Of a stretch of DNA of 7,421 nucleotides, positions 1 to 4,951 are shown in pieces; positions within the stretch are counted from its first letter, which is position 1; each line of letters begins with the position of its first letter. Where the stretch lies: positions 1 to 7,421 of the forward strand of contig CAYPQM010000237.1 in NCBI GenBank assembly GCA_964412845.1, read 5' to 3'. A program made the position numbers and the translations under genes. This DNA comes from JAWWPY01 sp964412845. GTDB taxonomy: Bacteria > Actinomycetota > Actinomycetes > Streptosporangiales > Streptosporangiaceae. The notes beneath the pieces are model-generated. The model had not been told where the DNA came from. It was given only the letters and a program-made list of their open reading frames with translations, and did not search any database.

Positions 1-424
1 GGTTGAGCCGTCCGAACGCCAGCCACGAACCCACGCACAACCCCAGCTGGACCAGTTCGTCGTCGCTGAAAGCAGCATGCAGGCGCGCCCAGAAAGCGTC
101 GTCCATGCCGAGGTGGTCGATCGCGAACCGCTGGGCGAACTCCGCGGCCAGCGCCTCCCGCTCGGCCAACCCCGCGCCGTCGCCCAGCACCGCGTCATAG
201 AACGCCTGGCCCGGGCCATCCTCGGGCCGCACGCTGAGACAGATGCGGCAGTCGTTGACCCGGGCGATCGTGATGCGGGCGGCCTCGAACTCGCGCAGGG
301 GCAGCGTAGATTTCCGGTAGACGGCGTCGCTGAACGCGGCCGCCGGCCCGGTGAGCTTGTTACCGGTGCCGCCCCACAGGTGCAAAAGCGGATCCCGGCC
401 ACCGGGTACGTCGATGCGGGGCAC
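1..424 (-). CDS. Carboxymuconolactone decarboxylase / AhpD-like protein (3' end outside window)
   Basis: The minus strand reads open from GTG at 424 to the window edge: 141 codons, no stop. It begins VPRIDVPGG and contains a CXXC motif (NDCRIC, Cys59 and Cys62), the redox or active-site motif of the CMD/AhpD superfamily. It also has the conserved stretch FAQRFAIDHLGMDD and ends in LCVGSWLAFGRLN, typical of the C-terminus of actinobacterial CMD proteins, so perhaps 10 residues are missing. The His that follows CXXC in true AhpD is absent (CLSVRP follows), so peroxidase-partner activity is uncertain; family members act as gamma-carboxymuconolactone decarboxylases, peroxidase partners, or have unknown roles. 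An in-frame TAG lies three codons upstream, so GTG 424 is the only plausible start. There is no usable Shine-Dalgarno; a -10-like hexamer sits 6 bases upstream. The family call is firm, the substrate unknown. Confidence 0.88.
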   Translation of the reverse strand, partial: MPRIDVPGGRDPLLHLWGGTGNKLTGPAAAFSDAVYRKSTLPLREFEAARITIARVNDCRICLSVRPEDGPGQAFYDAVLGDGAGLAEREALAAEFAQRFAIDHLGMDDAFWARLHAAFSDDELVQLGLCVGSWLAFGRLN

Positions 425-430
425 ATCCTG

Positions 431-436
431 ACTCTA
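431..436 (-). promoter_or_regulatory. -10 element of a predicted leaderless promoter for the CMD gene
   Basis: On the minus strand the hexamer TAGAGT fits the actinobacterial -10 consensus TANNNT and ends 6 bases before the GTG start at 424, so transcription would begin at or next to the start codon. The -35 position (454-459 or 455-460, read on the minus strand as TGGAAC or CTGGAA) matches TTGACA poorly. It lies inside the palindrome at 445-460. Confidence 0.55.
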
Positions 437-444
437 ATCCAGAA

Positions 445-460
445 CTAGAACGTGTTCCAG
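445..460. promoter_or_regulatory. KstR-like inverted repeat (probable TetR-family operator)
   Basis: Sixteen bases, CTAGAACGTGTTCCAG, form 7-base arms (6 of 7 pairs match) around a 2-base centre. Positions 446-459 fit every fixed base of the published KstR operator consensus TNNAACNNGTTNNA. KstR is the TetR-family repressor of sterol/lipid catabolism in mycobacteria and relatives. The site covers the expected -35 region of the CMD promoter, where bound repressor would block transcription. The match is seen directly; that KstR itself binds is inference, since another TetR-family protein could use a similar site. Confidence 0.6.
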
Positions 461-745
461 TAGGGCATCCGCCTGGGTGCGAAATGCGGCTGGAGCAGAG
501 ATCGCCGGCGGGCATGATCGGCCTGCTCGGTGCTGCCCCCGCCGCGAGCCTGGATCGAAGACGGCCATATCGATTTGTGCCAAAGCCGGGCCCGCAGATT
601 GTCACCCGCGCGCATAGCAAGCCCAACTTACTGACCAGTAGCATCGGCACTCACCTTCCGGGCGGAGGCCCGCGGCCAGGCGCGCGGGCAACCGATCGCG
701 CTGCGGCGCGCCCTTCCCGATGACCCGCGCCCATAAGGAGGAAAC
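461..745. other. Intergenic region between the divergent CMD and secreted-protein genes
   Basis: No convincing gene on either strand: the open frames are arginine- and proline-rich with no family resemblance. It ends in a strong Shine-Dalgarno (AAGGAGGA, 735-742) for the gene at 746. A TTGTCA box at 599-604 matches a -35 at 5 of 6 bases but has no good -10 at normal spacing. A TANNNT hexamer (TAGCAT) lies at 639-644. It overlaps the end of a perfect 5+2+5 palindrome, TACTGACCAGTA, at 629-640, which could be a small operator but is short enough to occur by chance. Confidence 0.5.
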
Positions 746-1363
746 ATGTCCCGCCACAGTCGCCGGTTACTGCTTGCCCCAGTGGTGCTTGCGCTAGCCG
801 CCCTACCTGCCGTCAGCGTGGCCACCGCGGGTTCCGCCGCCGCTGCGGACAGTGTGATCACTGTCATTGGAGGCAGCGCCACCACGGTCAGCGCTCCTGG
901 CGTCGCCGGCCAGCTCCTCGGCGCCGGAATCGTGCCGGTGGTCCTCCCGCCCGGGAAGATGAGCATCAATCTGTCCAACCTCAGCGCCACCATCACGCTG
1001 CCGCTGACCGGCGGCAGCGTCGACCTGACGACCTTCAACGGCCAGGCCTCGGCAGGCGGCAGCATCGTATTCACCAAGCTGTTCCCGCTGCGCATCGTGC
1101 GGCTCACCAGCATCCAGGTCAACATCGTGAACGGCATCGTCACGCAGAGCGCCCTGACTTCGGCCGGCACCCGGATCTCGCTGTTCCAGCTGAGCCTGAA
1201 CGGCGCCAGCTTTGGCGGCGATGCGACCCACCTCACCATCAGCAACCTGGCGACGACCATCACAGCGGACGGCGCGCAATACCTCGACTCGGCTCTGCAT
1301 AGCCACGTGTTCACCGCAGGCATGCTGTTCGGCACAGCCAGCAGCACGTTCCAGCACAGCTGA
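746..1363 (+). CDS. Secreted beta-rich protein of unknown function
   Basis: 205 residues from ATG, preceded 3 bases away by the strongest Shine-Dalgarno in the window (AAGGAGGA). Residues 1-34 are a textbook Sec signal peptide: basic MSRHSRR, a hydrophobic run to about 27, then GSAAAA with cleavage near residue 33 or 34. The mature part (about 171 residues) alternates hydrophobic and Ser/Thr/Gly residues, suggesting beta-strands, and has no Cys, no Trp and only one Tyr. Two related segments, NLSNLSATIT (75-84) and LTISNLATTIT (163-173), suggest an internal duplication. The layout (PLTGGSVD, a central SLFQLSLNGA, and a C-terminal FTAGMLFGTASSTF) resembles secreted actinobacterial proteins with HtaA-like or similar beta repeats, but I cannot name the family. 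It probably acts in the cell wall or outside the cell. A strong hairpin follows, so it is likely monocistronic. Confidence 0.85.
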   Translation: MSRHSRRLLLAPVVLALAALPAVSVATAGSAAAADSVITVIGGSATTVSAPGVAGQLLGAGIVPVVLPPGKMSINLSNLSATITLPLTGGSVDLTTFNGQASAGGSIVFTKLFPLRIVRLTSIQVNIVNGIVTQSALTSAGTRISLFQLSLNGASFGGDATHLTISNLATTITADGAQYLDSALHSHVFTAGMLFGTASSTFQHS

Positions 1364-1377
1364 TGCAGCAGCACCGC

Positions 1378-1415
1378 ACGCGGACCGGCCAGCTTCCCGC
1401 CTGGCCGGTCCGCGT
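1378..1415 (+). terminator. Perfect 15-bp stem-loop terminator
   Basis: Arms at 1378-1392 (ACGCGGACCGGCCAG) and 1401-1415 pair perfectly over 15 bases around an 8-base loop, starting 15 bases after the stop of the secreted-protein gene. There is no T-run, which is usual for actinomycete intrinsic terminators. The symmetry would allow it to act in both directions. Confidence 0.8.
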
Positions 1416-1655
1416 CACTGTCGCTCACACAGCGCGGTGCGCCGGGTAATCCGGTCTGCTGAGCCAGCCAACGGTGCCTTCCGGGGCCGCATAATGGCCG
1501 TTCGGGAGCGCCGGAATGATCGATCCATCCGCATAGCCAGCCGCCCCGGGCTTCCTGCTGCTGCTCCGGCTGGGATAGCTTCAATGGCGGCGAAACCAGT
1601 GACAGTCCCAGGTGCAGACAGCGGAACCCGCCCGCCGGACTTGAGGAGCGAGACG

Positions 1656-2051
1656 ATGGACGGTGACGCCCAGGCCAGGGCCAGGATCATGGAGCACTGG
1701 CGGGCCTCCGAGCAAGGGGACAGCGCGACCGAGCACGCCATCTACGCGGCGGACGCGATCTTGGATTACCCGCAATCCGGGGAACGGTTCCGCGGCCGCG
1801 CGACCATTGCGGCGCAACGCGGTGGCCATCCGGCGGACCGGCACTTTACCGTGCTCCGGATCAGCGGCAACGGGGACGTATGGGTGAGCGAGTGCGTGAT
1901 CAGCTACGACGGCGTGCCCTCCCACTCGGTCAGCATCATGGAGTTCTCCGGCGGCCTCGTCGCCCATGAGACCCAGTACTTTGCCGACCCCTTCGACCCG
2001 CCCCCGTGGCGGGCAGCGCTGGCCGAGCCGATGCCGGACCATTCAGGCTGA
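1656..2051 (+). CDS. SnoaL-like / NTF2-fold protein
   Basis: 131 residues. ATG 1656 is chosen for the Shine-Dalgarno GAGGAG (1643-1648) 7 bases upstream and because similarity begins there; the frame is open far upstream but that part is arginine-rich noise. The protein fits one SnoaL/NTF2-like alpha+beta cone domain: N-terminal helix IMEHWRASEQGD (11-22), YAADAILDYPQSGERFRGR (30-48), then strands HFTVLRISGNGDVWVSECVI (63-82) and HSVSIMEFSGGLVAHETQYF (90-109), and the usual tail DPFDPPPWRAA. Members are small ligand-binding proteins or polyketide cyclase/isomerase-like enzymes; no substrate can be read from the sequence. Candidate upstream -10 boxes are CATAAT (1490-1495) and TAGCTT (1576-1581), neither with a good -35. 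The stop abuts the TetR remnant that follows (TGAATG). Confidence 0.85.
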   Translation: MDGDAQARARIMEHWRASEQGDSATEHAIYAADAILDYPQSGERFRGRATIAAQRGGHPADRHFTVLRISGNGDVWVSECVISYDGVPSHSVSIMEFSGGLVAHETQYFADPFDPPPWRAALAEPMPDHSG

Positions 2052-2327
2052 ATGCGGACGACCGAAGTCGCCTGCCGCGTCGACAGCGTCATGTCTGTCC
2101 GCAACCGCTACCCGGACGTGCACGCCGACGTCGTCAGTCGGCTGCGCCGGGGGTGGCTACGGGCGAGGTGCGGGCCCAAGCCGATCTGGACCGCGATGCG
2201 GCTGCTGATGGCCGTGATGGACGGCCTATCCATCCAGTGGCTCCTCGATCCGGACTTCGACATGACCGGCGCCGTCAACCGCTTCGCCGACCTGCTGAAA
2301 TCCGACCTGAGCGCCGACCCGGACTGA
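2052..2327 (+). pseudogene. C-terminal remnant of a TetR-family regulator
   Basis: The 91-codon frame starts at an ATG that directly follows the SnoaL stop. Residues 47-83 (TAMRLLMAVMDGLS, IQWLLDPDFDM, AVNRFADLL) are the hallmark end of the TetR ligand-binding domain, and VRNRYPDVHADVVSRLRR (16-33) matches the helix before it. The stretch between makes no TetR sense in this frame, but the +1-shifted partner frame over 2150-2194 reads GVATGEVRAQADLDR, exactly the linker expected there. So the frame appears to have lost one base in the G-run at 2149-2153 and regained one near 2192-2196. There is no helix-turn-helix: that space is taken by the intact SnoaL gene. A DNA-binding role is therefore excluded. 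It may still be translated by coupling to the upstream stop, but is most likely a decaying fragment. Confidence 0.75.
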
Positions 2328-2495
2328 CCTGCCACGCCACTGAAGCGGCCGCCCCACAATGCCTTCGCAGCCGACCTCAGCGGCCAGGCGCTGGCTCGAC
2401 GTCGGGGCCGGGGCCGATGATGTCGGGGCTGAGAGATGTCGGGTCAGCGCCTCACGGTACGCGTCTGTGCACATGGCTGCGGACTGCCGGGCGGA

Positions 2496-2903
2496 TCAGC
2501 GCAGCTCTTGGATGCGGATCAGGTTGCCCGCGGGATCGCGGAACGCGCAGTCACGAACGCCGTACGGCTGCTCGGTCGGCTCCTGCACGACCTCGGCGCT
2601 GGCCTGCAGCCGCGTGAAGGTGCCGTCAAGGTCCTTGGTGGCCAGGAGGATCCAGCCGTAGGTTCCCTTGGCCATCATCTCGGTGATGGTGCGGCGCTCG
2701 TCGTCGGTGATGCCGGGGTCGGCGGCCGGCGGCGCCAGGAGGATTGACGTGCCGGGCTGGCCGGGAGGGCCGACCGTGATCCAGCGCATCTTGCCGGATC
2801 CGACGTCAGCGCGGACCTCGAAGCCGAGAGTGTCGCGATAAAAGACCAGAGATGCGTCCGGGTCGTCGTGCGGCAGGGCGCTGGCGTGAATGGTGATGTC
2901 CAT
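2496..2903 (-). CDS. VOC family (glyoxalase/bleomycin-resistance fold) protein
   Basis: 135 residues from MDITIHAS, where family similarity begins. Starts at 2909 (ATG), 2912 and 2921 (GTG) are also in frame; GTG 2921 overlaps the AraC stop (GTGACTAG), so coupled initiation there is possible. No start has a good Shine-Dalgarno. It has one pair of beta-alpha-beta-beta-beta modules: PDASLVFYRDTLGFEV in the first, and TKDLDGTFTRLQ, then YGVRDCAFRDPAGNLIRIQ in the second. PYGVRDCAFRDPAGN is the strongest VOC signature here. VOC proteins are metal-dependent lyases, isomerases or dioxygenases, or drug-binding resistance proteins; this subgroup is widespread in actinomycetes next to AraC regulators and its substrate is not known to me. 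It is downstream of and co-directional with the AraC gene, probably one transcript. Confidence 0.9.
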   Translation of the reverse strand: MDITIHASALPHDDPDASLVFYRDTLGFEVRADVGSGKMRWITVGPPGQPGTSILLAPPAADPGITDDERRTITEMMAKGTYGWILLATKDLDGTFTRLQASAEVVQEPTEQPYGVRDCAFRDPAGNLIRIQELR

Positions 2904-2913
2904 GGCCATCACG

Positions 2914-3357
2914 CTAGTCACAGCTCGTGGCCGGCGCTTCTCGATTCCTGATCGGTCTGGTCACCTGTTTCGCGACACACGACGGCATACCCGCCGTCGT
3001 GTGCGCCGCGTCGCGCCGGTAGATGCTGGGTGGCATGCCGACCAGTTCGGTGAAGCGAGTGCTGAAGGTGCCCAGCGACGAGCAGCCGACCGCGAAGCAG
3101 ACCTCGGTGACGCTGAGGCCGCCCCGGCGCAGCAGCGCCATCGCCCGCTCGATGCGCCGCGTCATCAGGTAGCTGTACGGAGACTCACCATAGGCAAGCC
3201 GGAACTCGCGGCTGAGATGTCCGGCCGACATGTGCACACCGCGGGCGAGCGCCTCGACATCCAGGGGCTGCGCGTACTCCCGATCGATCCGGTCGCGGAC
3301 ACGGCGCAGCCGCGCGAGGTCACGCAGGTGCTGCTCGGATGCGGGACTGCTGGTCAC
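2914..3357 (-). CDS. AraC-family transcriptional regulator, DNA-binding domain only
   Basis: 147 residues from GTG 3357 (VTSSPASEQHLRDLARLRR). The frame is open further upstream into the VOC gene, but homology starts at this GTG, and TACCAT (3365-3370, minus strand) sits 7 bases before it, fitting leaderless initiation. The AraC double helix-turn-helix covers about residues 20-115: first HTH LDVEALARGVHMSAGHLSREF (about 32-52), link helix with SYLMTRRIERAM, second HTH LSVTEVCFAVGCSSLGTFSTRF (81-102), then the VGMPPSIYRR end motif. There is no N-terminal sensor domain. A basic tail with Cys127 (PSCVAKQVTRPIRNREAP, about 125-142) extends past the domain and is nearly repeated at 4077-4175. It likely controls the adjacent VOC genes. 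The stop TAG overlaps a possible GTG start of the next gene. Confidence 0.9.
   Translation of the reverse strand: MTSSPASEQHLRDLARLRRVRDRIDREYAQPLDVEALARGVHMSAGHLSREFRLAYGESPYSYLMTRRIERAMALLRRGGLSVTEVCFAVGCSSLGTFSTRFTELVGMPPSIYRRDAAHTTAGMPSCVAKQVTRPIRNREAPATSCD
2931..3010. repeat. 80-bp direct repeat, copy 1 (3' end of the intact AraC gene)
   Basis: Aligns without gaps to 4091-4170 (offset exactly 1160) with 72 of 80 bases identical by hand count. It encodes most of the AraC basic tail on the minus strand. Identity drops sharply past 3010 (4 mismatches in the next 10 bases). Confidence 0.85.
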
Positions 3358-3364
3358 AGGCAAG

Positions 3365-3370
3365 ATGGTA
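3365..3370 (-). promoter_or_regulatory. -10 element of a predicted leaderless promoter for the AraC gene
   Basis: TACCAT on the minus strand fits TANNNT and ends 7 bases before GTG 3357. It lies in the 91-base gap after the two-domain VOC gene. No good -35 is visible 17-19 bases upstream. If active, AraC can be transcribed independently of the VOC gene before it. Confidence 0.4.
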
Positions 3371-3448
3371 CGTCGCGCCGCAGCCGATACCGAGCCACGC
3401 GGCGATCCCATGTGACGGCTGTGCTGCCGTCGTACTGCGCCGCCCGGC

Positions 3449-4063
3449 TCACAGCGATGCGGCCTCCCACGCGAACCCGTCCGGGTCGGTGAAAGGCCCG
3501 GCATCGCTGCCAATCGCGAGCCGGTGCGATCCGGTGCCGTCGGGAGGGACACCGGCGTCCTTGGCGAGGGCACGGTGCCCGTAGAGCGCCAGCTTCACGG
3601 GACTGGACGGCGTGGCGAATTCGACGTACTTGCGGCCAAAGCTCTTCGCCACGGCGAGGCCGCGGTCGACGTAGAACCGCTTGCTCGCGGCCACGTCCGC
3701 AGCTCCCAGCAGGAGCACGATCTGGTCAATCTGCCGGGTGGCTGGGCCGGTGTCCTTCTTCGCCGAGGTAGCGACCTTCCAGATCGTCCCATCCGGGGCT
3801 TGCACGACGCCGCCGTAACCCCACAACGACTTCACGGCCGGCTTCAGCGGCGTGGCGCCGGCGTCCAGGGCGGCACCGATGAGACCGCTGACGGTAGCTG
3901 GCTGCGACACCGTGAGCGACAGCGTGAATCCACGGAAGCCGGTTTCCGGGGCCTGCGAGGCCCGCAGGCGCAGCTGAGTGCCCAGGCCGAAGGCGGCGGT
4001 GTAGAAGCGGCGTGCGGCCGTGGGGTCGGCCACTTCGAGGGTGACGGATTCGATGGAAGTCAT
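3449..4063 (-). CDS. Two-domain VOC (glyoxalase-like) protein
   Basis: 204 residues from ATG 4063 (MTSIESVTLEVADPTAARRFY). It has two VOC domains: residues 1 to about 97 (ending GVVQAPDGTIWKVATS) and about 110-204 (QIDQIVLLLGAADVAASKRFY to GPFTDPDGFAWEAASL). Each opens with the beta strand plus ADP/ADV...RFY helix and closes with a PDG strand, so the duplication is clear. Two-domain VOC proteins of this kind are common in actinomycetes near AraC regulators; metal and substrate are not evident. TAACGT (4070-4075, minus strand) lies 6 bases before the ATG and there is no Shine-Dalgarno, suggesting a leaderless mRNA. The orphan AraC tail lies immediately upstream; 91 bases downstream begins the intact AraC gene, likely its regulator. 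Confidence 0.92.
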   Translation of the reverse strand: MTSIESVTLEVADPTAARRFYTAAFGLGTQLRLRASQAPETGFRGFTLSLTVSQPATVSGLIGAALDAGATPLKPAVKSLWGYGGVVQAPDGTIWKVATSAKKDTGPATRQIDQIVLLLGAADVAASKRFYVDRGLAVAKSFGRKYVEFATPSSPVKLALYGHRALAKDAGVPPDGTGSHRLAIGSDAGPFTDPDGFAWEAASL

Positions 4064-4069
4064 AGGGGC

Positions 4070-4075
4070 ACGTTA
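4070..4075 (-). promoter_or_regulatory. -10 element of a predicted leaderless promoter for the two-domain VOC gene
   Basis: TAACGT on the minus strand fits TANNNT, 6 bases before ATG 4063. The -35 position (about 4093-4099) falls inside the AraC-tail repeat and is a poor match to TTGACA, which would suit an activator-dependent promoter. Confidence 0.5.
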
Positions 4076-4076
4076 A

Positions 4077-4175
4077 TTGGGGCTCCGCGGCCGGCGCTTC
4101 TCGATTCCTGACCGGTCTGGTCACCCGTTTCGCCAGGCACGACGGTATCCCCACCGTCGTGTGCGCCGCGTGGCG
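4077..4175 (-). pseudogene. Orphan C-terminal tail of a second AraC-family gene
   Basis: The minus strand reads RHAAHTTVGIPSCLAKR then VTRPVRNREAPAAEPQ. This matches residues 116-142 of the intact AraC protein (DAAHTTAGMPSCVAK..., VTRPIRNREAP) with a few substitutions, in the corresponding frame. Upstream of the RHAAH codons nothing resembles the AraC helix-turn-helix, and no stop of its own is left: the frame runs on into the VOC gene. It is therefore a truncated relic, not a gene. Its position directly before a VOC gene mirrors the intact AraC gene before its VOC gene, so the ancestor was probably a tandem AraC-VOC / AraC-VOC arrangement that lost most of one regulator. Confidence 0.8.
4091..4170. 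repeat. 80-bp direct repeat, copy 2 (orphan AraC tail)
   Basis: Partner of 2931-3010, 90% identical and ungapped. Several differences are conservative at protein level (Ala/Val, Met/Ile, Val/Leu, Gln/Arg, Ile/Val), consistent with a diverged gene duplicate. Confidence 0.85.
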
Positions 4176-4506
4176 GGCGTTAGGAGCCGGGGCGCCCGGT
4201 GTCGGGACGTAACCCATGACGCACTTTGTTCTGCCCGCCCGTAACTCAGTCGGGTCCACAAGCCCTCCCACTCCCGCCAGTCTGGCGGACGCCGACATCC
4301 GCTTCTAACCCGAGCCGGGTGCACTGTCATACCGCGGACAGCGTGGTCGCGGGCTAGTCTCGTGGCTGATCCCTGTCATGTCACAGTGGGTGCTGGGCCA
4401 GAACCGACGACGAACCGCGAACCGGCCACCACGTGACCAGCCATCCGCCCAGCGGGGATAGCCGCTCACTCCGGGCGAGCCTGGCGCGGCCAAGGCAGGA
4501 GCCACG
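4176..4506. other. Intergenic region with a 15-base palindrome
   Basis: No gene supported on either strand. It contains CCGCCAG-T-CTGGCGG at 4274-4288, a perfect 7+1+7 inverted repeat that could be an operator or small hairpin. Another TANNNT hexamer (TAGTCT) lies at 4355-4360 without a good -35. The region ends in the Shine-Dalgarno AGGAG (4497-4501) for the next gene. GTAACTCAGTCGG near 4242-4254 resembles a tRNA D-arm only by chance (see rejected items). Confidence 0.5.
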
Positions 4507-4719
4507 ATGATCGAGCACACCACCGCCGGCAAGATGTCCCTCGCTGAGCTGGCCGACGGGCACAAAAGCCAGCCGTCTGCCATCCTGCGCCTCACCGCAC
4601 AGCACAGTCCCGGCGGAGCCTATCCAGCCAACGTCGCCGCCTACATCAACGGCGTGTTCCGCGGCACCATCGCCGCCACTGACCACATGCCCGCCGGGCT
4701 GCACCTCTACCTGCCCTAG
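4507..4719 (+). CDS. Small protein of unknown function (70 aa)
   Basis: 70 codons from ATG, with Shine-Dalgarno AGGAG (4497-4501) 5 bases upstream, ending in two consecutive TAG stops. The C-terminal half looks like a real fold rather than noise: ILRLTAQHSP (26-35), NVAAYINGVFRGTI (42-55), ATDHMPAGLHLYLP (57-70). Two short beta strands joined by turns are plausible. There is no signal peptide, membrane segment or Cys. I do not recognise the family. A 6-bp hairpin (CTGCCC/GGGCAG, 4711-4729) straddles the stops and might help end transcription. It is followed after a 232-base gap by the phosphoesterase gene, so an operon is not obvious. A second in-frame Met at residue 10 lacks a better ribosome site. 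Confidence 0.65.
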   Translation: MIEHTTAGKMSLAELADGHKSQPSAILRLTAQHSPGGAYPANVAAYINGVFRGTIAATDHMPAGLHLYLP

Positions 4720-4951
4720 TAGCGGGCAGCCACGATTACCACCAGCGACATCCATCCACCCGCCCGCGACTGTGCTGCCCTCCGAACACGGTGGCGTCAG
4801 CGGCTCACCAGGCGCGGGTCGTATCCGTGTGGGTGCGCCGAGGCGGTGCCAGGGCATTTGTTCATCTGCTGATCACCTGATGGCCGCCGGCGCATTGGGG
4901 GTACCGCCTAGGTTCGGGTCGGTATCCGCTCTCGTGAAGGGACGAACCGAG

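Noticed and set aside
77..448. Plus-strand open frame of 123 codons opposite the CMD gene
   Set aside because: The minus strand gives a recognisable CMD protein through the same bases; the plus frame has no family features.
628..1584. Long minus-strand open frame of 318 codons
   Set aside because: It is the shadow of the secreted-protein gene; the plus strand has a signal peptide, strong Shine-Dalgarno and terminator, while the minus frame is Arg/Pro/Ala-rich with no features.
1212..1655. Upstream extension of the SnoaL frame
   Set aside because: It overlaps the secreted-protein gene and terminator, is arginine-rich, and the Shine-Dalgarno plus homology place the start at 1656.
2401..2447. 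Three GTCGGGG-like repeats
   Set aside because: Short, irregularly spaced and GC-driven; no repeat array or clear hairpin.
3358..3573. N-terminal extension of the AraC frame to 3573
   Set aside because: It would overlap the VOC coding end by over 100 bases and has no family similarity; homology begins at the GTG at 3357.
2931..4170. The pair of 80-bp repeats as ends of a mobile element
   Set aside because: They encode the same AraC tail in frame, the DNA between them is ordinary regulator and VOC genes with no transposase or integrase, and no target-site duplication is seen.
4242..4254. GTAACTCAGTCGG resembles the D-arm of a tRNA (GTAGCTCAGTCGG)
   Set aside because: No acceptor stem, anticodon arm or T-arm can be built around it on either strand; taken as chance.
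4772..4951. N-terminal extension of the phosphoesterase frame
   Set aside because: It would bury the signal peptide 60 residues inside the protein; the GTG at 4952 has a Shine-Dalgarno-like AAGGGA and begins the signal peptide.
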